Below, in pieces: positions 1 through 8,930 of a DNA stretch of 64,000 nucleotides; the first letter of the stretch is position 1; every line of letters starts with the position of its first letter. The position numbers and the translations under genes were made by a program. Below the pieces are notes generated by a model. It saw only the letters and a program-made list of their open reading frames with translations, was not told the origin of the DNA and ran no database searches. Source of the stretch: Flavobacterium sp. AG291 (GTDB lineage Bacteria > Bacteroidota > Bacteroidia > Flavobacteriales > Flavobacteriaceae); the NCBI RefSeq assembly GCF_003350375.1, contig NZ_QQAR01000008.1, positions 124,001 through 188,000 of the forward strand, read 5' to 3'.

Positions 1-1
1 G

Positions 2-976
2 AATGACATCAAAAAAGTGCTTGCTTACTCTACAGTATCGCAATTAGGACTAATGTTCCTTGCTCTTGGTCTTGGTGCTTATGAAATTGCTGTTTTCCAC
101 GTAATAACACACGCATTCTTTAAAGCATGTTTATTCCTTGGTTCAGGTTCTGTTATCCACGCACTTCATGGCGAGCAGGATATGCGCAATATGGGTGGGC
201 TTAAAGGTGTAATGAAGATTACTTACATTACATTCCTTATCTCAACACTTGCTATCTCAGGATTACCTCCATTCTCAGGTTTCTTCTCTAAAGATGAGAT
301 CCTGATGACGGCTTTCCACCAAAATAAAGTGCTTTGGGTAATCGGATCGTTAGCGTCAATCATGACGGCTTTCTATATGTTCCGTTTACTATACCTTACT
401 TTCTACAAAGACTTCAGAGGTACAGAAGAGCAAAAACACCATTTACACGAATCTCCGGGACTAATTACATTCCCTCTTATCGTTTTAGCAATTCTTGCTT
501 TAGTTGGAGGAGTTATCAGCCTTCCGGGCAACAGCTGGCTAAATCATTATCTTGCTCCTGTTCTTGCTAAGCCGGCGCATCACCATGAACTTGACGGCAC
601 TGCATACATGCTTATGGGTATTGCTGTAGTAGGTGCGCTAATCGGTATCGGAGTAGCTTATTCAAAATACATCAAGCAATCGGCTGTACCTGCACAGGAT
701 AGTGAGATTACAGGATTTGCTAAAGTATTGTATAACAAATTTTATGTAGACGAGATTTACACTGCCATAATTGTAAACCCAATTTATGCAATCGGAAGCT
801 TCTTCAGAGATGTTACCGAGGCAGCTTTTTCAGGCTTTATATTCGGTCTGGGTAAAGTGGCAAATATGCTGGGCAGCGAAGGAAAAACCCTTCAGACGGG
901 AAGTATCGGCTTTTACCTTTTTGCATTCGTGCTGGGTATCTGCTCAATAGTAGTTTATATATTTTTGGCAAAATAA
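2..976 (+). CDS. nuoL: NADH-quinone oxidoreductase subunit L (C-terminal part)
   Basis: Complex I membrane subunit, ND5/MrpA-like, part of the proton-pumping arm in the inner membrane. The reading frame is open to the left edge, so the N-terminal half lies outside the window; a GTG at 17 is internal, not the start. The visible part begins NDIKKVLAYSTVSQLG, the conserved antiporter-family segment that recurs in NuoM and NuoN. It continues through several hydrophobic helices, including a conserved GLPPFSGFFSKDE loop, and ends in a C-terminal membrane helix. nuoM follows 10 bp downstream and nuoN after that, the usual order at the 3' end of a nuo operon. Identification is firm; only the missing N-terminus limits it. 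Confidence 0.95.
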   Translation, partial: NDIKKVLAYSTVSQLGLMFLALGLGAYEIAVFHVITHAFFKACLFLGSGSVIHALHGEQDMRNMGGLKGVMKITYITFLISTLAISGLPPFSGFFSKDEILMTAFHQNKVLWVIGSLASIMTAFYMFRLLYLTFYKDFRGTEEQKHHLHESPGLITFPLIVLAILALVGGVISLPGNSWLNHYLAPVLAKPAHHHELDGTAYMLMGIAVVGALIGIGVAYSKYIKQSAVPAQDSEITGFAKVLYNKFYVDEIYTAIIVNPIYAIGSFFRDVTEAAFSGFIFGLGKVANMLGSEGKTLQTGSIGFYLFAFVLGICSIVVYIFLAK

Positions 977-986
977 TTCATAACTG

Positions 987-2429
987 ATGGACATATCATT
1001 TGTACTTATTATCTTATTATTCGGGGCAGCAGCAAGTTACTTTGTAGGCGACAAGTGGGCCTCTAAGGCAGCGCTTATTTTCAGTACGGCTGCATTTGCT
1101 GCGACTGCTTACCTTACTTATAAATATACAGGGGGTGCCTCTGTTAGCTACATTAAAACGTGGGTTGAAAATCCTATGATCATTTTAGGATTTCAGGCAG
1201 ATTCGCTATCGCTTACCATGCTTTTGCTAACTACAGCGCTTACCCCAATAATCATACTGGCAACCTTCAGAAATTCGATTAATAATTCAAGAACTTTTTA
1301 TGCACTTATCCTTTTCATGGCATTTGCCATGGCAGGTACATTTGTAAGCGTTGATGGTTTTGTTTATTATATATTCTGGGAGCTTTCGCTAATTCCAATC
1401 TACTTTATTTCACTTCTGTGGGGTAATGGCGACTGGGAAAGCAGAAAAAAGGCTGTTGTAAAGTTCTTCATTTACACGTTTGCAGGCTCACTTTTCATGC
1501 TGGTAGCCTTTATATACCTGTATCAAAAAGGAGGAAACTTCCTAAACACAACGCTATACAGAGCTATATTAACTGACAAAGAACAGTTCTTTATATTCCT
1601 GGCATTCTTTTTAGCTTATGCTATCAAAATTCCAATTATACCATTCCACACATGGCAGGCTAATGTATACCAAAAGTCACCAACCGCAGGTACTATGCTT
1701 TTATCGGGTATCATGCTTAAGATGGCTATTTACAGTATCATCAGATGGCAATTGCCTATTGCCCCTAAACCTGCAACTGAATACATGTATGTTTTTGTAG
1801 GCCTTGGTATTGCCGGTGTTATATATGGATCCATCCTCGCACTGAAACAGACAGACATCAAAAAACTACTTGCTTATTCATCGCTTGCTCACGTAGGACT
1901 TATCGCTGCCGGTGCTTACACACTTACCCTTGATGGTATCCGTGGTGCTTTCCTTCAAATGCTTGCTCACGGTTTCGTAGTCGTAGGCCTTTTCTATGCT
2001 GCTGAGATTATTTCACGCAGATATGCTACAGGAGAGATTAGCGAGATGGGGGGAATAAGAGTACAGACGCCTAAGTTTGCTTCAATGTTCATGATATTGG
2101 TACTGGCATCGGTAGCCATGCCGTTAACTTTTAACTTCATTGGAGAGTTCGAGTTGCTGTACAGTATGGCACAAACGCATATATGGTTTGCCGTAATTGC
2201 AGGAACTACAATTATACTGGGTGCTTTTTACATGCTAAAAATGTTCCAGCAGGTAATGCTTGGTGAGCAAAATGCTAAACCGTTTGCAGATGTTACTTTT
2301 GGCGAAGCTTTTGTTTTCATAGCAATTATCGCCGTATTGATATTCTTTGGTATCTATCCGAAACCAATTACCGAATTTATTACTCCGGAACTTGAGAGAC
2401 TTGTTCGAATTATAAACAGATTTAATTAA
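987..2429 (+). CDS. nuoM: NADH-quinone oxidoreductase subunit M
   Basis: Complex I antiporter-like membrane subunit (ND4 family), 480 aa, the normal length. It is hydrophobic throughout with about 14 membrane segments. Recognisable features are FWELSLIPIYF (with the conserved helix-embedded Glu), an FHTWQANVYQKSPTAGTML loop, and the QTDIKKLLAYSSLAHVG antiporter signature. It sits between nuoL (10 bp gap) and nuoN (12 bp gap) in one operon. It should take part in proton translocation coupled to NADH:quinone (menaquinone in this phylum) electron transfer. Nothing unusual was seen. Confidence 0.96.
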   Translation: MDISFVLIILLFGAAASYFVGDKWASKAALIFSTAAFAATAYLTYKYTGGASVSYIKTWVENPMIILGFQADSLSLTMLLLTTALTPIIILATFRNSINNSRTFYALILFMAFAMAGTFVSVDGFVYYIFWELSLIPIYFISLLWGNGDWESRKKAVVKFFIYTFAGSLFMLVAFIYLYQKGGNFLNTTLYRAILTDKEQFFIFLAFFLAYAIKIPIIPFHTWQANVYQKSPTAGTMLLSGIMLKMAIYSIIRWQLPIAPKPATEYMYVFVGLGIAGVIYGSILALKQTDIKKLLAYSSLAHVGLIAAGAYTLTLDGIRGAFLQMLAHGFVVVGLFYAAEIISRRYATGEISEMGGIRVQTPKFASMFMILVLASVAMPLTFNFIGEFELLYSMAQTHIWFAVIAGTTIILGAFYMLKMFQQVMLGEQNAKPFADVTFGEAFVFIAIIAVLIFFGIYPKPITEFITPELERLVRIINRFN

Positions 2430-2441
2430 GCCCGATATAAG

Positions 2442-3818
2442 ATGTATACATTAATAGCTATTGCAGGATTAGGGATTATATGCCTTATAGCTGAGATTTT
2501 TAACTTAAGAAAGGCTATCGTTCCTATCACTATTTTGGGATTATTAGGATCGCTTGCGCTTACAGTGCCGGATTTTGGACATTACTACCGCTATTTTAAC
2601 AGCATGGTAATCACCAATAATTTTTCGGCAGCATTTTCGTGCTTATTCATAATACTTACGATTTTCCTTATTGCACTTACTCCGGATTTCCACAAAGAGC
2701 ATAAAGCCAAACTATCCGATTTTGTAGCCATAAAACTTTTCCTTTTAACAGGAGCTATTGCAATGGTATGTTTTGGAAACCTTGCGATGTTCTTCCTTGG
2801 AATTGAGATTCTTTCTATCGCACTTTATGTACTGGCAGCCAGCCAGCCTAAAAACCTGAAAAGTAACGAAGCTGGTATGAAATACTTCCTTATGGGAGCT
2901 TTTGCCTCAGGTTTCATTCTTTTTGGTATAGCACTTATTTATGGTGCAACAGGTTCATTTGACACTTCTGTTATCTACGGTAAGATTCTTGAAAACCAAC
3001 CTATGCCTGCATGGTACTTTATCGGTATTGTAATGATGTCAATAGGTTTATTATTCAAAATTGCAGCTGTTCCGTTCCATTTCTGGGCACCGGATGTATA
3101 TGAAGGATCACCTGCACTTACGACAGCAACAATGAGCACGCTTACAAAGGTTGCTGCCATTGCTGCCTTCTTTAAGCTTATGACAAGCCTGAACCTAACC
3201 GTTCCGGGTACTTATATTACAATAATAAGTATTGTTTCGATACTGTCTATGACAGTGGGTAACATTACCGCTTTAGTACAGACTAACGTAAAACGTATGC
3301 TTGCATTTTCGGGTATATCACATGCCGGATTCATGCTAATGGTATTCTTTAACCCTATCGAAACTCCTGGTACGCTGTTATACTATACTGCTGCTTATGC
3401 ATTTGCAGGGATTGCTGCCTTTGCTGTTATCCTTTCGGTTTGTGGTGATAAAGGAAACGAAGAGGTATATAACTTTAACGGACTTGGAAAACGCAACCCT
3501 CTTATGGCTGCGGTATTAACGTGTTCGTTATTATCAATGGCGGGGATTCCTATTTTCTCAGGTTTCTTTGCTAAATTCTTCCTGTTCAACCAGGTTTTAA
3601 GCACAGGCCATGTGGCAATCGTTATCATAGCGATTCTTAACTCTATCGTGAGTGTTGGATACTACTTCAAACTGATTCTGGCCATGTATACTAAAGAAGC
3701 TACTTCTGAGGTTCAGCCTACACCGGTTATGTATACAATCGTAGCTGTACTTTCTATAGCTCTTAATATTGCTATGGGACTTCAGCCCGACTTTGTACTT
3801 GGACTATTAAAAATATAA
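2442..3818 (+). CDS. nuoN: NADH-quinone oxidoreductase subunit N
   Basis: Complex I antiporter-like membrane subunit (ND2 family), 458 aa. Features are the FLGIEILSIALYVLAA segment with the conserved Glu, FHFWAPDVYEGSPA, and QTNVKRMLAFSGISHAG, the version of the antiporter signature typical of NuoN. It is the last gene of the nuo operon: a strong hairpin terminator follows the stop codon by about 20 bp and the next gene is on the other strand. Confidence 0.95.
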   Translation: MYTLIAIAGLGIICLIAEIFNLRKAIVPITILGLLGSLALTVPDFGHYYRYFNSMVITNNFSAAFSCLFIILTIFLIALTPDFHKEHKAKLSDFVAIKLFLLTGAIAMVCFGNLAMFFLGIEILSIALYVLAASQPKNLKSNEAGMKYFLMGAFASGFILFGIALIYGATGSFDTSVIYGKILENQPMPAWYFIGIVMMSIGLLFKIAAVPFHFWAPDVYEGSPALTTATMSTLTKVAAIAAFFKLMTSLNLTVPGTYITIISIVSILSMTVGNITALVQTNVKRMLAFSGISHAGFMLMVFFNPIETPGTLLYYTAAYAFAGIAAFAVILSVCGDKGNEEVYNFNGLGKRNPLMAAVLTCSLLSMAGIPIFSGFFAKFFLFNQVLSTGHVAIVIIAILNSIVSVGYYFKLILAMYTKEATSEVQPTPVMYTIVAVLSIALNIAMGLQPDFVLGLLKI

Positions 3819-3840
3819 AACAAAAACTAACATAATGCTA

Positions 3841-3876
3841 AAAGGCCACCGTTTTACCCCGGTGGCCTTTTCTTTT
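3841..3876. terminator. Bidirectional intrinsic terminator after nuoN
   Basis: Perfect 11-bp stem AAAGGCCACCG (3841-3851) / CGGTGGCCTTT (3860-3870), 8-nt loop, followed by a T-rich tract on the plus strand and by TTTT on the minus strand. It separates convergent nuoN and the SDR gene and could serve both. Confidence 0.85.
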
Positions 3877-3890
3877 ATAACTAACCTGAA

Positions 3891-4643
3891 TTAAATAGAA
3901 GTATATCCTCCGTCGGCAATAACATAACTGCCTGTGGTAAATGAGGATTTATCTGAACTCAGGAACAATACCAGCTCTGCAATCTCCTGAGGTGTACCCA
4001 GCCTTTTCATAGTACTCTTATCGGCAACTGCCTGCATCATATCTTTATTAAGGTGATCTGTCAGCAGCGGAGTTTCGATATAACCCGGCCCAACAGCATT
4101 ACAGCGGATATTTTTCTCGCCATATTCAGATGCAATATTTTTAGTAAGACCCACTACCCCATGCTTAGAAGCCGTATAAGCCGGACTGTTAGGGGCAGCC
4201 ACACTACCATGTATAGAAGCTATATTTACAATGCTTCCTCCTCCGTTCTTCATCATCTGTTCAATCTCATAACGACAGGCATAAAACACACCATTAAGGT
4301 TCAATGCAATTACCCTGTCCCATGCAGCAGGATCGTATTCTCCTGTTGGCGCTGCAGGTCCGCCCATACCAGCATTATTGCAGGCTATGTCCAATCTGCC
4401 GTATTTAGCAACAACAGCTTCAACCAGTTTTTTGTTCTCTTCGGCAACAGACGAATCAGCTTTAACAAAAAAAGCCTCTCCACCGGCTTCCTGTATTGCT
4501 TTTACGGTAGCATTACCGTGTTCTTCGTTAATATCTGTGATTACCACTTTAGCGCCTTCACGTGCATATGTTTCTGCAACTGCACGCCCTATACCCGATC
4601 CGGCACCCGATACTACAGCTACCTTATCTTTTAATAATGACAT
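3891..4643 (-). CDS. Short-chain dehydrogenase/reductase (classical SDR)
   Basis: NAD(P)-dependent oxidoreductase of the classical SDR family, 250 aa, the usual length. The Rossmann cofactor loop is GAGSGIG (13-19), NNAG is at 89-92, and the catalytic triad is visible as Ser143, Tyr156 and Lys160 (YTASK). An acidic residue after beta-2 (ITDINEE, Asp37) suggests preference for NAD over NADP; this is inference from the family rule. The substrate cannot be told from sequence: glucose dehydrogenase-like and FabG-like enzymes share this pattern. It stands alone, convergent with nuoN and ahead of a separate minus-strand gene. Confidence 0.88.
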   Translation of the reverse strand: MSLLKDKVAVVSGAGSGIGRAVAETYAREGAKVVITDINEEHGNATVKAIQEAGGEAFFVKADSSVAEENKKLVEAVVAKYGRLDIACNNAGMGGPAAPTGEYDPAAWDRVIALNLNGVFYACRYEIEQMMKNGGGSIVNIASIHGSVAAPNSPAYTASKHGVVGLTKNIASEYGEKNIRCNAVGPGYIETPLLTDHLNKDMMQAVADKSTMKRLGTPQEIAELVLFLSSDKSSFTTGSYVIADGGYTSI

Positions 4644-4763
4644 AATGTATGAATTTTAAAATGTATCTTAAATTTACGAATAAAGCAGCCAAAAGCCTGT
4701 TACCCAGAGGTTACTTAACACTACTTTAACGAACCTGTACAGCATTTTAAAACTGGCAACAAA

Positions 4764-5714
4764 TCAAAATTTACTGAAGTCAGGAAGCGTTAAATCTTCA
4801 CCTCCTTTTTTATTCGGATCCAACAGGCTTTTATAGTCAATTCCCTGTAAAACACGTTTGGTATCTTTGGTTTCCCATTCGTATACCTTCTCATGTGATT
4901 CTTTTCTTTTATTAAGAATTGCCCTTTCAGAAGGCAGTTCGCTTAAAAACATTTTCCCACCAAACGGTTTAAATTTTTCATTCGATTCGCTAACAAAATA
5001 GTATTGAAAATTATCTCTGAATAGAACTTCTTCTTCGATCGTTTTCACCACATCTTCCACAGGCGCTTCTATTGTTTGATTATTGCTGCACGGATAACAA
5101 ACTTCAAAGGCTTTATATGTAGTATCTCTGCCATTCATACCTACATTATGCACGGTGGCTTCCAGAATCACACCCGGCAAACCAAACAGCTTTAAAGGCC
5201 CATACGGCAATGGTATACTATCAGTATACCAAACGGTATATTTTGTCCCCCTGAAAATAGTCGTAGCCTTCTTAACGTTGTAACCGGCAATCACTTTGGT
5301 TTTTTCAGACAGTTCCCATTTCATCTCTACCCAGTTATCCTTAACTACATAGGGCGGAAAACTGGCAAGTTTAAGCTGGTTATAGGTAATCTCTTTAGTT
5401 ATGAAATTCCTGTAGACCATAAACCCTTTTTCAGATGATGTCGGGCCGACATAACCTATTGCTGCCGAATCACCCATTAATTCACCCGTATTATGTTTCT
5501 CTTCCATGCCAAATCTTCCGGCAACAAAAACAGTTTCGCTAGAATTGAAATTGAGAAAAGCCGGAGCATCAGCGTACTCCTGGCTAAAAGGAGAAACCTG
5601 TCTTTTAAAAATATACTTTACGTAACCTGACTGCAGGCTGTCCGCCACCTGCATGTCCTGTGCAACACCTTTAACTGTTAAGCAGAATAAAACTAAAACC
5701 AGTAGCTGTTTCAT
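4764..5714 (-). CDS. GLPGLI family secreted protein
   Basis: 316 aa with a signal peptide (hydrophobic 3-17, predicted cleavage after ...KGVAQ). It carries the family-defining segment GPLKLFGLPGVILEA in mid-protein, preceded by WYTDSIPLPYG. GLPGLI proteins are common in Bacteroidetes, probably periplasmic or outer-membrane associated, and have no established biochemical function. The C-terminus (LTLPDFSKF) shows no T9SS sorting domain. A TAnnTTTG promoter lies just upstream and the gene appears monocistronic. Confidence 0.85.
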   Translation of the reverse strand: MKQLLVLVLFCLTVKGVAQDMQVADSLQSGYVKYIFKRQVSPFSQEYADAPAFLNFNSSETVFVAGRFGMEEKHNTGELMGDSAAIGYVGPTSSEKGFMVYRNFITKEITYNQLKLASFPPYVVKDNWVEMKWELSEKTKVIAGYNVKKATTIFRGTKYTVWYTDSIPLPYGPLKLFGLPGVILEATVHNVGMNGRDTTYKAFEVCYPCSNNQTIEAPVEDVVKTIEEEVLFRDNFQYYFVSESNEKFKPFGGKMFLSELPSERAILNKRKESHEKVYEWETKDTKRVLQGIDYKSLLDPNKKGGEDLTLPDFSKF

Positions 5715-5735
5715 GTAATTAAAATCTTATAAGAT

Positions 5736-5743
5736 CAAAAATA
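5736..5743 (-). promoter_or_regulatory. Bacteroidetes -7 element for the GLPGLI gene
   Basis: On the minus strand the sequence reads TATTTTTG, matching TAnnTTTG exactly, 21 nt before the ATG of the GLPGLI gene. The -33 element is not clear. Confidence 0.55.
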
Positions 5744-5811
5744 ATGAATTCAACGATACCAATAGCAAAGTCACAATCCTTTTTCAGAGCACAAACAATC
5801 CGTTTTTGAAT

Positions 5812-5819
5812 TAACTTTG
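5812..5819 (+). promoter_or_regulatory. Bacteroidetes -7 element for umuC
   Basis: TAACTTTG, an exact TAnnTTTG match, ends only 5 nt before the umuC ATG. A transcript starting at the usual distance would begin at or within a few bases of the start codon, implying a leaderless or near-leaderless mRNA. No convincing LexA-type palindrome was seen between 5715 and 5824. Confidence 0.55.
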
Positions 5820-5824
5820 TAGTT

Positions 5825-7096
5825 ATGTATGCCCTCGTAGACTGTAATAACTTTTATGTATCCTGTGAAAGGGTTTTCCAGCCGCAATGGCAGGGTAAAC
5901 CTGTTGTGGTATTGTCTAACAACGACGGCTGCATCATTTCCCGAAGCGATGAGGCTAAAGCTATGGGCATACCTATGGGAGCCCCTGAGTTTAAAGTAAG
6001 AGAACAGCTTAAAGCAGACAACGTAAAAGTATTCTCAAGCAACTACTCGCTCTATGGCGACCTTAGCGACCGTGTTTTTGGCATCCTGCGCACCTTTACC
6101 CCAAATGTGGAAGAATATAGCATAGATGAAGCCTTTCTGGATTTTTATGGGGTTTCTATTGAAGACTACCATGCCTATGGCACCGCAATGAAAAAGCGTA
6201 TAATGAAATGGCTCAGCATACCGGTATGTGTAGGCATCGCACCAACAAAAACCCTTGCCAAGGCTGCAAACCGCATTGCACGAAAATATCCTGACAGAAC
6301 GCTGGGCACTTATGTTATCGACTCTGAAGAAAAACGCATAAAGGCACTAAAATGGCTTAAAATAGAGGATGTCTGGGGCATTGGATACCGCACCGGAAAA
6401 AAGCTCAAAGCCCGTAATGTACTTACGGCTTATGATTTTGTACAGCCTCATATGGAGCAGTGGATACAAAATGAAATGGGCGTGGTAGGCAAACGCATTA
6501 AGTGCGAACTTGAAGGCACACCTACCCTGGGCAGCGGAGAAGTTCCGGAAAAGAAAAAGAGCATTGCAACTACACGCAGTTTCCCAAAACAACTTACGGA
6601 TTATGATCTTATCCGTGAACGCGTATCCACTTTTGCAACCGTTACAGCCGAGAAGTTACGCAAGCAAAACTCACTATGCCACACCATTATTGTAATGCTT
6701 GTTGCCGATAAGCACAGCATCAATAATCCAAAATACTATTACAGCAGATCGGTTACCCTGCCTTATGCCACAGCCTCTGCACTTACCATTAGCAATGCCG
6801 CGGTAGAACTGCTAAAAAATATGCTGGAAAACACCGATACGATACGGTTTAAAAAAGCCGGAGTTGTAGTTACGGAACTGATTCCTGACAATGCAAAACA
6901 GTTTAACATGTTCGATGACGAAGATCCAAGGCACCAGGCCCTGATGAAGGCCATGGACAAAGTAAACACAAAACATGGCGGACGCAAAATACGACTGGCC
7001 ACTCAGGCAAAAAAAACCTGGGACATGAACCAGAAAATGTTATCGCCCCGCTATACCACTGATATTAATGATATACTTGTAGTACAATGTCGATAA
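5825..7096 (+). CDS. umuC: Y-family DNA polymerase, UmuC (Pol V catalytic subunit)
   Basis: Error-prone translesion polymerase, 423 aa, full length for UmuC. The N-terminus MYALVDCNNFYVSCERVF supplies the first metal-binding Asp (Asp6). YSIDEAFLDF supplies Asp101-Glu102 of the palm active site. The finger segment SNNDGCIISRSDEAKA is the UmuC-specific form, rather than that of DinB. Thumb, little-finger and the C-terminal UmuC-specific region follow. It overlaps umuD by 10 bp, so the two are translationally coupled. The order umuC-umuD is the reverse of the E. coli umuDC operon. Confidence 0.93.
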   Translation: MYALVDCNNFYVSCERVFQPQWQGKPVVVLSNNDGCIISRSDEAKAMGIPMGAPEFKVREQLKADNVKVFSSNYSLYGDLSDRVFGILRTFTPNVEEYSIDEAFLDFYGVSIEDYHAYGTAMKKRIMKWLSIPVCVGIAPTKTLAKAANRIARKYPDRTLGTYVIDSEEKRIKALKWLKIEDVWGIGYRTGKKLKARNVLTAYDFVQPHMEQWIQNEMGVVGKRIKCELEGTPTLGSGEVPEKKKSIATTRSFPKQLTDYDLIRERVSTFATVTAEKLRKQNSLCHTIIVMLVADKHSINNPKYYYSRSVTLPYATASALTISNAAVELLKNMLENTDTIRFKKAGVVVTELIPDNAKQFNMFDDEDPRHQALMKAMDKVNTKHGGRKIRLATQAKKTWDMNQKMLSPRYTTDINDILVVQCR

Positions 7097-7539
7097 AGAA
7101 AAATCATATCCCTAAAGTTTCTGTACATCCACCCGATTTTGAGAGTGGTACGTCGCAGCCTTTTGTATCTCATGGGGTAAAGGCCGGTTTTCCATCTCCT
7201 GCACTGGATTTTATGGAATACAAGATCGATCTTAATAAAGTGGTTTCAGACCGAAATCCCCTGGCTACCTTTTATATTAAAGTTGATGGAAACTCCATGA
7301 CCGGAGCGGGTATAGATGATGGCGATATTTTAGTTACCGACCGTAGCCTTGAACCCGCCGACGGAAAAATAGCCGTTTGCCTTATTGATGGTGAATTTAC
7401 GGTAAAGCGTTTAAAAATTGATACCGACTGCCTCTACCTTATGCCCGAAAATCCGGACTACCCACCGGTAAAAGTTACCGAAGACAACCAGTTTGTCGTC
7501 TGGGGTATAGTCACTTACATCATTAAGAAGGTAGGGTAG
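7087..7539 (+). CDS. umuD: UmuD-type S24 peptidase (Pol V accessory subunit)
   Basis: 150-aa LexA/UmuD-family protein without a DNA-binding domain, hence UmuD rather than LexA. RecA-stimulated self-cleavage is expected at Ala33-Gly34 (VKAGFPSP). The catalytic Ser70 (VDGNSMTGAGI) and Lys107 (GEFTVKRL) are present with the 37-residue spacing also found in E. coli UmuD (Ser60/Lys97). Processed UmuD' would form Pol V with UmuC. The start ATG lies inside the umuC 3' end, consistent with coupled translation and a fixed stoichiometry. Confidence 0.92.
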   Translation: MSIKKNHIPKVSVHPPDFESGTSQPFVSHGVKAGFPSPALDFMEYKIDLNKVVSDRNPLATFYIKVDGNSMTGAGIDDGDILVTDRSLEPADGKIAVCLIDGEFTVKRLKIDTDCLYLMPENPDYPPVKVTEDNQFVVWGIVTYIIKKVG

Positions 7540-7651
7540 CTAAAGTTCAAGAGGTGTGAAGTCAGTACTTATGGTATGATTGTGGATATTTCTAACAGGG
7601 AACATTGATAAATTCCCGACCTTTATAGTTCCAAAAAACACACACAATTTT

Positions 7652-8821
7652 ATGCAGGATACTCCTATCTCCAAAACGCAGCTTTTGGTCATGTCGGCTG
7701 CAGCAGGTATTTGCGTAGCCAATATTTATTACAACCAACCCATACTTAAAGACATAGCACATGATTTTAGCGTTAGCGAAAGTCACGCCGGAATTCTATC
7801 AGTGTTAGCGCAGGCCGGTTATGGACTTGGGCTCTTCTTCATCACCCCTCTTGGTGACAAGGTAAACCGAAAGAAACTCATACTACTGCTACAGTTAATA
7901 TTGGTTGGTACTTTAGTAGGTACAACCTTTGTTCAAAACTTTTTCTGGGTGAGTGTTTTCAGCCTTCTTATTGGTTTGCTAAGCGTAGCAGCACAGGTAA
8001 TACTGCCGTTAGCTGCCAGTATGGACAGCGTGAATCGTGGGCGTAACGTAGGCATTATTATTACCGGTATACTTGTAGGTATACTGGCTGCAAGGGTATT
8101 TAGCGGCCTTATCGCCGAATGGGCCAATTGGCGTTGGGTATATGGTATATCGTCTGTTATGGTAATGCTTGGCGCATTAACCTTCCAGTTTACGATTCCT
8201 GACCGAAAACAGGTTATGTTTGAAGGCAATTATATACAGCTTTTAGGCTCAGCATTGCAGCAGTTTAAACGTTTTACCTTATTGCGAAGAACGGCTCTTT
8301 TAGGCGGACTTGCCTTTGGTATCTTCTGTTCGTTCTGGACGACACTAACGTTTCACCTCAGCGGAGCACCTTTTAACTTTGGTACAGATATCATCGGACT
8401 ATTTGGTATACTGGCTATAGGTGGTGCCATGATAGCCCCATTGGTAGGAAAACTGGCCGACAAAGGAGACCCGGCACGTTCGCAGGCAATCTCCATTAGC
8501 CTTGTACTTATCTCAATACTGCTTGTAATGGCAATGCCCGAATCGGTAGTGGCATTCATTATAACTGTATTGCTGCTTGATGTAGGTGTTCAGGCTACAC
8601 AGGTAACCAATATTGCAACCATATATACCCTTGATGCCACTGCGCATAGCCGTATCAATACTGCTTATATGACCACTTATTTTATTGGTGGTGCACTGGG
8701 CACATTTGTAGGTATCCGTTGTTGGGATGCCGGAGGATGGCCTGTTGTTACCTGGCAATTACTGTTATGGTGTGTTGCGTGTTTAGTAATTGCGGTTTGG
8801 GGATTGAGGAAGAAAGCTTAG
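7652..8821 (+). CDS. MFS transporter
   Basis: Major facilitator superfamily permease, 389 aa from the preferred start, with about 12 membrane helices and a short C-terminal basic tail. The cytoplasmic loop between helices 2 and 3 reads ITPLGDKVNRKKLIL, the MFS motif A form. The N-terminus ICVANIYYNQPIL resembles drug/metabolite efflux permeases of the YgaY type; the substrate is unknown. The frame extends upstream to 7580, but the 24 extra residues are not hydrophobic or conserved-looking, and the ATG at 7652 has a typical AT-rich flavobacterial start context (CACAATTTTATG). Confidence 0.85.
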   Translation: MQDTPISKTQLLVMSAAAGICVANIYYNQPILKDIAHDFSVSESHAGILSVLAQAGYGLGLFFITPLGDKVNRKKLILLLQLILVGTLVGTTFVQNFFWVSVFSLLIGLLSVAAQVILPLAASMDSVNRGRNVGIIITGILVGILAARVFSGLIAEWANWRWVYGISSVMVMLGALTFQFTIPDRKQVMFEGNYIQLLGSALQQFKRFTLLRRTALLGGLAFGIFCSFWTTLTFHLSGAPFNFGTDIIGLFGILAIGGAMIAPLVGKLADKGDPARSQAISISLVLISILLVMAMPESVVAFIITVLLLDVGVQATQVTNIATIYTLDATAHSRINTAYMTTYFIGGALGTFVGIRCWDAGGWPVVTWQLLLWCVACLVIAVWGLRKKA

Positions 8822-8843
8822 TTCAACTTTACAATTTCAAATA

Positions 8844-8871
8844 AAAAAGCCTCACGAAAGTGAGGCTTTTT
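8844..8871. terminator. Bidirectional intrinsic terminator between the MFS gene and sprF
   Basis: Stem AAAAAGCCTCAC (8844-8855), GAAA tetraloop, GTGAGGCTTTTT (8860-8871). It has T-runs on both strands and lies between convergent genes, so it can end both the transporter transcript and the spr operon. Confidence 0.9.
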
Positions 8872-8930
8872 CCATAAATCACAAGTGTGATTTGGATTAG
8901 AAACTTGGGGGAATCTAATATCGCTATATC

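Noticed and set aside
17..19. GTG as start of the first gene
   Set aside because: The frame is open to the window edge and the protein there is the middle of NuoL.
4053..4659. Plus-strand frames opposite the SDR gene
   Set aside because: Antisense to a gene with a full SDR catalytic triad.
5715..5824. LexA/SOS box upstream of umuC
   Set aside because: No convincing palindrome of the kinds known to me was visible.
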